Assembly: GCF_028737215.1 (NCBI RefSeq)
Contig: NZ_JAQZAM010000012.1
Location: forward strand, 176,880 to 240,879
Direction: 5' to 3'
Source: Actinomycetospora chibensis
GTDB lineage: Bacteria; Actinomycetota; Actinomycetes; Mycobacteriales; Pseudonocardiaceae
DNA: 64,000 nucleotides
A model generated the notes under the pieces. It worked only from the letters and a program-made list of their open reading frames with translations. It was not told the origin of the DNA and made no database searches. Position numbers and translations under genes: made by a program. Below, piece by piece: positions 44,713 through 52,305 of this stretch. Positions within the stretch are counted from its first letter, which is position 1; every line of letters begins with the position of its first letter.

Positions 44713-45309
44713 TCAGCCGTTCAGGAATGCCTCGACGGCGAGCCACACCGCGAACACGAAGAACAGCACCGCGGCGCCGATCCGGATCGCCTTCTCCGGC
44801 AGGTTCCGGCCGAGCACCCGGCCCAGGATGATCGCCAGACCGTCGGCCACGACCATGCCGATCGTCGATCCGAGCCAGACCCCCGTGACGCCGCCGGTAC
44901 CGGGGTACTGGGTGGCGAGCGTGACGGTGGCGAGCATCGTCTTGTCGCCGAGCTCGGCGAGGAAGAACGCGACGCCGACCGACACGAACGCGGAGCGCGT
45001 GGTGGCGTTGCCCTTGTCCTTCTCGTCGGCGGAGAGCGAGTCGCCGCGCAGGGTCCACAGGCCGAACAGGACGAACGCGACGGCCGCCGCGAGGGAGATC
45101 CAGAAGGTGGGAAGGGTGGCCCCGAGCAGGTAACCGACGCCGACCGAGACCGCGTGGGTGATCGCCGTGGCGGCGGTGATGCCGAGCAGGACGGGCAGCG
45201 CGCGGAAACGCGTGGCGAACGTCAGCGCCATCAGCTGGGACTTGTCACCGAGCTCCGCGACGAAGATGACGGCGAAGCTCAGGGCAGCGGCGGCCAGGAA
45301 GCCGGTCAC
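44713..45309 (-). CDS. TMEM165/GDT1-family manganese exporter
   Basis: A 198-residue membrane protein with six predicted helices and the two family signatures E-x-G-D-K-S/T: FVAELGDKSQLMAL near residue 18 and FLAELGDKTMLATV near residue 115. These acidic motifs form the cation site. Bacterial members export Mn2+ and are often under the manganese riboswitch, which is present upstream. GTG 45309 is behind a GAGAGGAG site. It lies upstream of, but is regulated apart from, the siderophore operon. Confidence 0.92.
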   Translation of the reverse strand: MTGFLAAAALSFAVIFVAELGDKSQLMALTFATRFRALPVLLGITAATAITHAVSVGVGYLLGATLPTFWISLAAAVAFVLFGLWTLRGDSLSADEKDKGNATTRSAFVSVGVAFFLAELGDKTMLATVTLATQYPGTGGVTGVWLGSTIGMVVADGLAIILGRVLGRNLPEKAIRIGAAVLFFVFAVWLAVEAFLNG

Positions 45310-45354
45310 GGGGGCGCGCTCCTCTCGGTCGGATCGGACCGAGGGCGCACGCTC

Positions 45355-45482
45355 CGGCCCGAACCCGTTCAACGGGTCGGTGCCGAAGGTCTCGCCCGCC
45401 ACCGGTGGAACCGGCGGCCTCCGCGGCCGGACGCAGGGCGTCAGTGTGTCGACCGCGATGTTGGGAGCTACTCCCCTTCGCT
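45355..45482 (-). ncRNA. Manganese riboswitch (yybP-ykoY)
   Basis: On the minus strand the leader begins near 45482 with GAAGGGGAGTAGC, the hallmark 5' loop of the yybP-ykoY aptamer. It later has GGGCGAGACCTTCGGC, the second conserved block, and the closing hairpin GACCCGTTGAACGGGTTC (45361-45378). The gene downstream is a GDT1-type exporter, as expected. A TACGTT at 45489-45494 is a suitable -10. Bases 45495-45663 hold no gene. Confidence 0.88.
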
Positions 45483-45663
45483 GCGATGAACGTAGCACCC
45501 GTTCGCCGCGCCCTGCGATTCGCGGTGGCACTCCTCACCGAGGTCGTCGGCGCGAATTCGAGTATTCGGCGTGCCGAAATCACGAATTGGCCCGGGCGGA
45601 AACGGCCTCCGGGGAGAAGTGGGCGGTGGTGACGCGCCCGGCGGCCGCGGGCATGATCGTCGT

Positions 45664-46026
45664 ATGGCCACGGTCGAGGAGCTCATGCAGCGCAACCTGC
45701 TCGGGGTGTTCAACGAGCGCGACGCCGCGCGGCGCCACGAGGCGATCGCCGCGGTGTACGCCGAGGACGTCCTGTTCCAGGACCCCGAGGGCCTCGTGCG
45801 GGGTCGCGACCAGATCGACGCCAAGGTGTCGGCGCTGCTGGACGGCGCGCCGGACTTCGCCTTCCGCCCCACCGCCCTCGTGCGGGTGAGCGGCGACCTC
45901 GGGGTGCTCCCGTGGGGCTTCGGGCCCGCGGGCGGCGCGCCCGTCGTCACGGGCACCGACATCGCCCTCGTCGAGGACGGCCGCATCGTCCGGCTGCACA
46001 CCCTGCTGGACTCCGGCTCCTCCTGA
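45664..46026 (+). CDS. NTF2-like / SnoaL-type small protein
   Basis: A 120-residue cone-fold protein. A helix (VEELMQRNLLGVFNERDAAR) is followed by AAVYAEDVLFQDPEGLVRGR and DQIDAKVSALL, then strands ending in GTDIALVEDGRIVRLHTLL, the usual SnoaL-like order. Such proteins bind or isomerise small ligands; the function here is unknown. ATG 45664 follows CATGAT by 6 nt, so it may be leaderless. It is followed by the tetronate kinase gene. Confidence 0.8.
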   Translation: MATVEELMQRNLLGVFNERDAARRHEAIAAVYAEDVLFQDPEGLVRGRDQIDAKVSALLDGAPDFAFRPTALVRVSGDLGVLPWGFGPAGGAPVVTGTDIALVEDGRIVRLHTLLDSGSS

Positions 46027-46057
46027 CCGCCGCCCCACCATCGGGGAGCATGGGCCG

Positions 46058-47434
46058 ATGCAGCAGGACGGTGAGTGGCCGGCGGGCCTGCCGCCGGTGC
46101 GGGCGGTGCCGGCCGAGGAGGTCCGGGCGGCCCTCGCCGGGACCCCGACGGTCGTGGTCCTCGACGACGACCCCACCGGCACGCAGACCGTCCGCGACCT
46201 CCCGGTGCTCACCCGCTGGAGCGCCGGCGACGTCGACTGGGCCCTCGCGCAGGGGGCGCCGGCGTTCTTCGTCCTGACCAACACCCGCAGCCTCGCCCCC
46301 GACGACGCCGCGGCGCGCACCCGCGAGGTCGTGCGGACGTGCCGGGACGTCGCCCGGCGCCGCGGCGTCGAGGTGATCGTCGCCAGCCGCAGCGACTCGA
46401 CGCTGCGCGGGCACTTCCCGCTCGAGACCGACGTGATCGCCGCCGAGGTCGGCGCCGACGCCGTGGTCCTCGCGCCCGCCTTCCCCGACGCCGGCCGGAT
46501 CACCCTGGACGGCGTGCACTGGCTGGCCGACGGCGACACGCTGGCCCCGGTGGCCGAGAGCGAGTTCGCCGCCGACGCCACCTTCGGCTACCGCCACTCC
46601 CGCCTCGCCGACTGGGTCGCGGAGAAGAGCGGCGGGGCGATCCCGGCCGACGACGTCGCCGAGGTCGGCCTCGGGAGCCTGCGCGCCGGGCCGGTGACGC
46701 TGCCCCGGGCCCGGGTGATCGTCCTCGACGCCGTGGTCGACGACGACCTGCGCGCCGGGGTGCTCGCGATCCTCGCCGCCGAGCGGGACGGCGCACGGTT
46801 CGTCTACCGCATGGGCCCGTCGTTCGTCCGCGCCCGCGTCGGCCAGGGTGGGCAGCCGCCGATCGCCGACGCCGACCTCCGTGACGCCGTCGGCACCGGC
46901 CACGGGCTCGTCGTCGTCGGCTCGCACGTGGCCCGCACGAGCCGCCAGCTCGAGCGCCTCGGTGCGCGGCGGGAGCTGGCCCGCGTCGAGATCGACGTCC
47001 CGACGGTGCTGGACTCCGACGATGCGCACCTCGACGACGTGGTCGCGCAGGTCGCGGACTCCCTCGAGCACCGCACCACCGTGCTGAGCACCTCGCGCAC
47101 GCTCGTGACCGGTCGCGACGAGGCCGAGAGCCTGGAGATCGCGCGCCGGGTCAGCGCCGCGCTCACCGGGGTCGTCGGGCGGGTCGCCGGACCGGACTCG
47201 GCCGCGAGCCCGCCGGCCTACGTCCTCGCCAAGGGTGGGATCACGTCCTCGGACGTCGCGACCGGGTCGTTGCGGGCCGACCGGGCGTGGGTGCGCGGAT
47301 CGCTGCTGCCGGGGATCGTGTCGCTCTGGGCGCCGGCGAGCGGGCCGCCCCTGGTGGTGTTCGCCGGGAACGTGGGCGGCGAGGACGCGCTCGCCGACGT
47401 CGTCGACCGCCTCGAGGAGGCCGCATGCGCGTGA
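46058..47434 (+). CDS. otnK: Four-carbon acid sugar kinase (OtnK/DtnK-like)
   Basis: A 458-residue kinase of the former DUF1537 family, which phosphorylates tetronates such as 3-oxo-tetronate or threonate. N-terminal substrate domain: VVLDDDPTGTQTVRDLPVLT and VASRSDSTLRGHFPLE. C-terminal nucleotide domain: YVLAKGGITSSDVATGSL and GIVSLWAPASGPPLVVFAGN with VGGEDAL. The GGGGAG site precedes the ATG. It overlaps the denD gene by 10 bp. The pair fits erythronate use, though no aldolase or isomerase is adjacent; the exact substrate is inferred. Confidence 0.87.
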   Translation: MQQDGEWPAGLPPVRAVPAEEVRAALAGTPTVVVLDDDPTGTQTVRDLPVLTRWSAGDVDWALAQGAPAFFVLTNTRSLAPDDAAARTREVVRTCRDVARRRGVEVIVASRSDSTLRGHFPLETDVIAAEVGADAVVLAPAFPDAGRITLDGVHWLADGDTLAPVAESEFAADATFGYRHSRLADWVAEKSGGAIPADDVAEVGLGSLRAGPVTLPRARVIVLDAVVDDDLRAGVLAILAAERDGARFVYRMGPSFVRARVGQGGQPPIADADLRDAVGTGHGLVVVGSHVARTSRQLERLGARRELARVEIDVPTVLDSDDAHLDDVVAQVADSLEHRTTVLSTSRTLVTGRDEAESLEIARRVSAALTGVVGRVAGPDSAASPPAYVLAKGGITSSDVATGSLRADRAWVRGSLLPGIVSLWAPASGPPLVVFAGNVGGEDALADVVDRLEEAACA

Positions 47435-48384
47435 TCGTCACCGGCGGGGCCGGGTTCCTCGGGACGCTGCTGTGCCGCCGCCTGCTCGCCGGGCCGGTCG
47501 GGCTCGGCGGTGCGGCGCCGGCCGACGTCACGCGGCTCGTCGTCGTCGACCTCGTCGCGCCCGCCGACGACGTCGCCGCCGACCCTCGGGTGGAGCACAT
47601 CGAGGGCGAGCTCAGCCGGACCCTCGGCGACGAGGCGGACGCCGTCTTCCACCTCGCGGGGGTCGTCAGCGGCGCCGCCGAGGCCGACTTCGACCTGGGC
47701 ATGCGCACCAACCTCGACGGCACCCGCGCGGTGCTGGAGTACGCCCGTGGCCACGCGGTGCCTCCGGTGCTCGTCTTCACGAGCTCGCTCGCGGTCTTCG
47801 GCAGCGATCCGGCGATCGGGCCGGTCGGCCCCGTCGACGACGACACCCTGCCGCGCCCGCAGTCCAGCTACGGCATCCAGAAGTTCGTCGGCGAGCAGCT
47901 CGTCGCCGACTACACCCGCAAGGGCTTCGTGCGCGGCCGGACCGTGCGGCTGATGACGGTGTCGGTGCGCCCCGGCCGTCCCAACGCCGCGGCCTCGAGC
48001 TTCCTGTCCGGGATCATCCGCGAGCCGCTCGCCGGCGAGCGCGCCGCGTGCCCGGCGCCCCCGGACATGCCGGTCGCGCTCTCCTCGCCACAGCGCACGC
48101 TGGACGGCGTCCTCCGGGCCGCCGAGGTGGACGACGCCACCTGGGGCAGCCGGACGGCGATGAACCTCCCGGCGCTGACCACCACGCCGCGCGAGATGAC
48201 AGCGGCCCTCGACCGCGTCGCCGGGCCGGGCACGAGCGCGCTCGTCGACTGGGTCGAGGACCCGGCCGTCGTCGCCATCGTGGGCAGCTGGCCGTCGCGG
48301 TTCGAGACCCGGCGCGCGGCGGCGCTGGGCCTGGCCGCGGACGCGTCGTACGACGAGATCGTGCGCGCGTACCGGGGCGGCTGA
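47425..48384 (+). CDS. denD: D-erythronate dehydrogenase-like epimerase-family protein
   Basis: A 319-residue extended SDR of the DenD type, which oxidises D-erythronate to 3-oxo-erythronate so that the neighbouring kinase can act. Seen: the NAD site TGGAGFLGTLLCRRL, VFHLAGVVSGAAEADFDLGM, TSSLAVFG with catalytic SSYGIQKFVGEQL (YxxxK), and RTVRLMTVSVRPGRPNAAAS. ATG 47425 lies within the otnK end. A perfect 12-bp hairpin follows the stop. Confidence 0.9.
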   Translation: MRVIVTGGAGFLGTLLCRRLLAGPVGLGGAAPADVTRLVVVDLVAPADDVAADPRVEHIEGELSRTLGDEADAVFHLAGVVSGAAEADFDLGMRTNLDGTRAVLEYARGHAVPPVLVFTSSLAVFGSDPAIGPVGPVDDDTLPRPQSSYGIQKFVGEQLVADYTRKGFVRGRTVRLMTVSVRPGRPNAAASSFLSGIIREPLAGERAACPAPPDMPVALSSPQRTLDGVLRAAEVDDATWGSRTAMNLPALTTTPREMTAALDRVAGPGTSALVDWVEDPAVVAIVGSWPSRFETRRAAALGLAADASYDEIVRAYRGG

Positions 48385-48414
48385 GCCCGCGTCCCGCAGC
48401 CACGGGACGCGGGC
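48385..48414. terminator. Perfect hairpin after denD
   Basis: GCCCGCGTCCCG (48385-48396) pairs exactly with CGGGACGCGGGC (48403-48414) around a 6-nt loop, directly after the denD stop and between convergent genes. Confidence 0.7.
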
Positions 48415-48422
48415 CCAGATCC

Positions 48423-48466
48423 GTCAGAGGTGCGGCCCGTCAGAGGTGCGGCCCGTCAGAGGTGCG
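48423..48466. repeat. 16-bp tandem repeat, 2.75 copies, carrying a stop codon
   Basis: GTCAGAGGTGCGGCCC is present at 48423-48438 and 48439-48454, and its first 12 bases recur at 48455-48466. The last copy contains the stop codon and final codons of the peroxiredoxin gene, so the gene end has been duplicated twice downstream. Confidence 0.8.
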
Positions 48467-48938
48467 ACAGCACCGCGTCGGCGGTGGAGACCTCGTGGTC
48501 CGGCGGGGCGGCCTCGACGTCGATCCAGGTCAGGGTGCCGTCGTCGATGATCGCCGCGTAGCGCGACGACCGGACGCCCAGCCCGAAGTCGGACGCGTCG
48601 ATGCTCAGGCCCATCGCCGTGGCGAAGAGCGCGGCACCGTCGGCGAGCATGATCACGCTGTCGCCGACCCCCTGGTCCTTCGCCCAGGCGCCCATGACGA
48701 ACGGGTCGTTCACCGACACGCAGACGATCCGGTCGACGCCCTTGGCGCTGATCTCCTCGGCCTTGGCCACGAAGCCCGGGAGGTGCGCGTCGCTGCAGGT
48801 GGGGCTGAAGGCGGCGGGCACGCCGAACAGGACGGTGCGGCCCGTCCCGAAGAGCTCGCCGGAGCGCACGGGGTTGGCGCCGTCGGCGCCGACCGTCGCG
48901 AGCGGCACGTCGGGGATCTTGTCTCCCACTGAGATCAT
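48456..48938 (-). CDS. Prx5-type peroxiredoxin
   Basis: A 160-residue peroxiredoxin that reduces hydroperoxides. The peroxidatic site FGVPAAFSPTCSDAHLPGF (T-x-x-C pattern, Cys near residue 50) and the Arg of VRSSRYAAIIDDG near residue 128 are typical of the Prx5/hybrid group. It has one clear active cysteine, so reduction probably uses an external thiol. ATG 48938 has an AAGGAG site 8 bp upstream. Its 3' end lies in the tandem repeat. Confidence 0.93.
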   Translation of the reverse strand: MISVGDKIPDVPLATVGADGANPVRSGELFGTGRTVLFGVPAAFSPTCSDAHLPGFVAKAEEISAKGVDRIVCVSVNDPFVMGAWAKDQGVGDSVIMLADGAALFATAMGLSIDASDFGLGVRSSRYAAIIDDGTLTWIDVEAAPPDHEVSTADAVLSHL

Positions 48939-49055
48939 TCGTTCAGCTCCTTCTGGGGAACGGCCGGTCGTCGTCGGGTGTCCGAGTGACGGTTCGTCCT
49001 CGCCGACGACCGGGTTCACACTGTCGTCCCCGGACCTCCGGCGGAAGGGCCCGCC

Positions 49056-49664
49056 ATGGGCAGGATCGTGCTCTACATGTGGATGTCCCTGGACGGATTC
49101 GTCACCGGCCCGGAGGACGGGCCCGATCAGGGCCTGGGGATCGGCGGGGAACGGCTGCACGAGTCCCTCGTCCTCGGTGCGGGCGACGACCCGGCCACCG
49201 CCCGCAGCGACGACGACGTCGACGCCCTCGTGCTCGCCGAGGCGATGGCCACCGGCGCGGTCCTCACCGGCCGGCGGACCTTCGACCACGCCGGTCACTG
49301 GGGCGGCGACCACCACGACGGCGTCCCGATCATCGTGCTGACCCGCTCCGTCCCGGACGCGCCCGCTCCGGGCCACGCCCGCTACGTCACCGACGTCCGG
49401 GAGGCCGCGGCAGCGGCCCGGGAGGCCGCGGGCGAGCGGGACGTGCTGCTGCACGGCGCCGAGGCGGCCCGGGCGTTCCTGCGGGCCGGGGAGCTCGACG
49501 AGCTGGCGCTGCAGGTCGTGCCCGTCCTGCTCGGGCAGGGGCGGCGTCTCTTCGGCGAGGACATGCCCGCCGAGCTCGTCGAGCTCGAGCCGATCCGCAC
49601 CCTCGTCGGGCCGGGGACGGTGGCCCTGCGCTACCGCGTCACGCGAGCTCCCCGAGAGCCCTGA
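49056..49664 (+). CDS. Dihydrofolate reductase family (RibD C-terminal-like) protein
   Basis: A 202-residue NADPH-binding protein of the RibD-C/DHFR superfamily: VLYMWMSLDGFVTGPEDGPD at the N-terminus, AMATGAVLTGRRTFDHAGHW, VPIIVLTRSVPD, and the C-terminal ELDELALQVVPVLLGQGRRL with LFGED. These are reductases of unknown substrate, common in actinobacteria. The start ATG follows a GGCGGAAGGG site. It overlaps the convergent phosphotransferase gene by 26 bp. Confidence 0.9.
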   Translation: MGRIVLYMWMSLDGFVTGPEDGPDQGLGIGGERLHESLVLGAGDDPATARSDDDVDALVLAEAMATGAVLTGRRTFDHAGHWGGDHHDGVPIIVLTRSVPDAPAPGHARYVTDVREAAAAAREAAGERDVLLHGAEAARAFLRAGELDELALQVVPVLLGQGRRLFGEDMPAELVELEPIRTLVGPGTVALRYRVTRAPREP

Positions 49665-50385
49665 CGACGAGGGCGTCGTCCCCCGTGTCGAGGCCGTGCA
49701 CCACGGCGTAACAGGGGCCCACGCGCCGCCAGTCGCGGGCGCGAGCGGTCAGGTCGGCACCGTAGGCCTCGATCACGGCCGGGGCGACGCCGGTGTCGAG
49801 CAGCAGCCACTCGAGGTCCTTGGCCGGGTCGCCGGCGCGGGCGTCGCCCCAGTCGATGACGCCCGTGAGCTCACCGTCTCCGACGAGGACGTGTTCGGCC
49901 CGGAGATCGCCGTGGACGACGGCGTCGGCCGGCGCCGCCCGCAGGCGTTCCAGCGCGGCGCGCAGCCGGCGGTCGTCGGGCAGGCGGGGTGCGACGTCGG
50001 CCTCGAACCGCGCGACCGACCGGTCCCGCCACCCGCGGGCCGTGGCCGGGTCAGGGAGCCCGTGCGCCACGGCCGCGTCGACGGAGACGTCGTGCAGCGC
50101 GCGCAGGAACGCCCCGAGCCGCCGCCCCTGGTCGGCCGACGGGGCGTCGAGCGCCGACCCGGGCACCCATGTGTGGCGCACGGTCAGCGGCGTCTCGCCG
50201 ACCACGACCGGCCGGGGCACGGCGAGCGGGAGCCACGCCGCGAGCCACGGCAGAAGGCGCGCCTCGCGCCGCAGGCCCGCCTCGGCGGCGGGGCGCCGGG
50301 CCGTGCGCTCGACCCACCTTCCGTCGACCAGGACGGCGTCGGAGTCCCAGCCCGACCCGATCGCCACGCGCTCGGCCGGGCCCAC
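49639..50385 (-). CDS. Aminoglycoside-phosphotransferase-family kinase
   Basis: A 248-residue protein of the APH/choline-kinase fold. The catalytic loop VVHGDLRAEHVLV near residue 160 (HGDL with downstream His/Asn position) and the metal motif VIDWGDARAGDPAKDLEWLL are both present. The N-lobe is short (ERTARRPAAEAGLRREARLL). Whether it phosphorylates an antibiotic or a metabolite cannot be told. GTG start at 50385. It lies 31 bp after the lpd stop on the same strand. Confidence 0.87.
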   Translation of the reverse strand: MGPAERVAIGSGWDSDAVLVDGRWVERTARRPAAEAGLRREARLLPWLAAWLPLAVPRPVVVGETPLTVRHTWVPGSALDAPSADQGRRLGAFLRALHDVSVDAAVAHGLPDPATARGWRDRSVARFEADVAPRLPDDRRLRAALERLRAAPADAVVHGDLRAEHVLVGDGELTGVIDWGDARAGDPAKDLEWLLLDTGVAPAVIEAYGADLTARARDWRRVGPCYAVVHGLDTGDDALVVRALGELA

Positions 50386-50416
50386 GGCGCTCAGGAGACG
50401 GTCGTCGGCGCCGATC

Positions 50417-52204
50417 TCACTTCTTCGCCCCCTTCTTCGGCAGATAGAGGTCGGTGAGGGTGCCTTCGAAGGCCTCGGCAGCCATGCCGATGGTCTCCGA
50501 GAGCGTGGGGTGCGGGTGGATCGTCAGGCCGATGTCGGCCGCGTCGGCACCCATCTCGATGGCCAGGGCGGCCTCGGCGATGAGGTCCCCCGCCGCGGGG
50601 CCGACGATCCCGGCGCCGAGGATCCGGTCGGTCTCGGTGTCGAAGAGGACCTTGGTCGAGCCCTCCGAGCGCCCGAGCGAGAGCGAACGCCCGGACGCCG
50701 CCCACGGGAAGGTCCCCGAGCCGTACGACAGGCCGCGCGCCTTCGCCTCGGTCTCCGTGACCCCGACCCACGCCACCTCCGGGTCGGTGTAGGCGACCGA
50801 CGGGATGCAGCGGGCGTCGAAGGCGCTCTTGTGCCCGGCGGCGACCTCGGCGGCGACCTTGCCCTCGTGCACCGCCTTGTGCGCGAGCATCGGCTGGCCG
50901 ACGACGTCGCCGATCGCGAAGACGTGCGGGACGTTCGTGCGCATCTGCGCGTCGACCCCGACGAAGCCGCGCTCGTCCACCGAGACCCCGGCGGCGTCGA
51001 GGTCCAGTGCGGCGCCGAGGGGACGGCGCCCGACGGCCACCAGGACGGCGTCGAACGTGTCGGTCTCCGGTGCCTTCTTGCCGTCGAACGACACCACCAG
51101 CCCGTCGTCCGTGGCCTCGACGGCCGTGACCTTGGTGGAGAGGTGGATGTCCTCGTAGCGCGCGCCGATGTGCTTGGCCAGCGGGCCCACGATGTCCTTG
51201 TCCGCGCCGGGGATGAGCTGGTCCATCAGCTCGACCACGGTGATCCTCGAGCCCAGCTCGGCGTACACCGTCGCCATCTCGAGGCCGATGATCCCGCCGC
51301 CGAGGACGAGCAGGCGCCCGGGCACGTCGGCGATCTCGAGTGCCGAGGTCGAGTCGAGCACGCGCGGGTCGTCGTGGGGCACGAACGGCAGGCGGACCGG
51401 CTCCGAACCCGCGGCCACGATGACCTGGTCGAAGCCGACCACGGTGGTGGCGCCGTCGGGCGCGGTGACCTCGAGGCGGTGGGGCGAGAGGAATCGTCCC
51501 GACCCCTGCAGCGTCGAGACCTTCCGCTGCTTGGCCAGGCCCTTCAGCCCGCCGGTCAGCCGGCCGACGACGCCGTCCTTCCACGTGCGGAGCTCGTCCA
51601 GGTCGATCTCCGGCGCGCCGAACTTCACCCCGTGCCCGCTCATCTCCTTGGTCTCGGCGATGACCTTGGCTGCGTGCAGCAGCGCCTTCGACGGGATGCA
51701 GCCGACGTTGAGGCAGACGCCGCCGAGGCTGTCCCGGGCGTCCACCACCAGGACCTCGAGCCCGAGGTCGGCGGCCCGGAACGCGGCGGTGTAGCCGCCA
51801 GGGCCCGCCCCGAGGACGACGAGCCCGACGTGGCGGTCCGCGTCACCGACCGCGCCGTCGTCGGCGGCCGCCGGCGCGGACCGGTTCCGGGACGGCGCCC
51901 GCTCCGAGGCGCCCGTCTTGGAGGCGGGCGCCGGCGTCGACGGCGGTCCCGCAGCGCCACCCTCGGACGGCGTCACGACCATGATCGGCGTGCCGCGCGA
52001 GACCGTGTCGCCGACCGCGACCCGGATCTCGGTGACCGTCCCGGCGGTCTCGGCCGGGACGTCCATCGTGGCCTTGTCGGACTCGAGGGTGAGCAGCGGC
52101 TCGTCGAGGGCGACCTCGCTGCCCACGGCGACGTGGACCTCGATGACCGGGACGTCGGTGAAGTCGCCGATGTCGGGGACCTCGACCACGATCTCGTCGG
52201 CCAT
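50417..52204 (-). CDS. lpdA: Dihydrolipoyl dehydrogenase with N-terminal lipoyl domain (PDH E3)
   Basis: E3 reoxidises the lipoyl arms of the pyruvate dehydrogenase complex with NAD. This 595-residue form has an extra lipoyl domain at residues 1-80 (VPDIGDFTDVPVIEVHVAVG, ESDKATMDVPAE with the lipoyl lysine). A Pro/Ala/Ser linker follows, then the E3 body from about 130: GAGPGGYTAAFRAADLG, redox pair CLNVGC (near 163-168), NAD site LVLGGGIIGLEMATVYAELG, FAD-closing VFAIGDVVGQPMLAHKAVHE and HPHPTLSE. ATG 52204 has a GAGGAG site. It is third in the aceE-aceF-lpd operon. Confidence 0.95.
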   Translation of the reverse strand: MADEIVVEVPDIGDFTDVPVIEVHVAVGSEVALDEPLLTLESDKATMDVPAETAGTVTEIRVAVGDTVSRGTPIMVVTPSEGGAAGPPSTPAPASKTGASERAPSRNRSAPAAADDGAVGDADRHVGLVVLGAGPGGYTAAFRAADLGLEVLVVDARDSLGGVCLNVGCIPSKALLHAAKVIAETKEMSGHGVKFGAPEIDLDELRTWKDGVVGRLTGGLKGLAKQRKVSTLQGSGRFLSPHRLEVTAPDGATTVVGFDQVIVAAGSEPVRLPFVPHDDPRVLDSTSALEIADVPGRLLVLGGGIIGLEMATVYAELGSRITVVELMDQLIPGADKDIVGPLAKHIGARYEDIHLSTKVTAVEATDDGLVVSFDGKKAPETDTFDAVLVAVGRRPLGAALDLDAAGVSVDERGFVGVDAQMRTNVPHVFAIGDVVGQPMLAHKAVHEGKVAAEVAAGHKSAFDARCIPSVAYTDPEVAWVGVTETEAKARGLSYGSGTFPWAASGRSLSLGRSEGSTKVLFDTETDRILGAGIVGPAAGDLIAEAALAIEMGADAADIGLTIHPHPTLSETIGMAAEAFEGTLTDLYLPKKGAKK

Positions 52205-52247
52205 GGCGTACTCCTCTGCGGGGGACGGGACTTCGGTGGCCTCCGGC

Positions 52248-52293
52248 CATGTGAGCACTTCGGAGTGCTCCAGCACCCCGAAGTGCTCACATG
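52248..52293 (-). terminator. Long intercistronic hairpin between aceF and lpdA
   Basis: CATGTGAGCACTTCGG (52248-52263) pairs perfectly with 52278-52293, and the loop contains a further GTGCT/AGCAC stem. Because both flanking genes read the same way, it may lower lpdA expression or protect the upstream message rather than end transcription completely. Confidence 0.65.
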
Positions 52294-52305
52294 CGCGGAG
52301 CGCAC

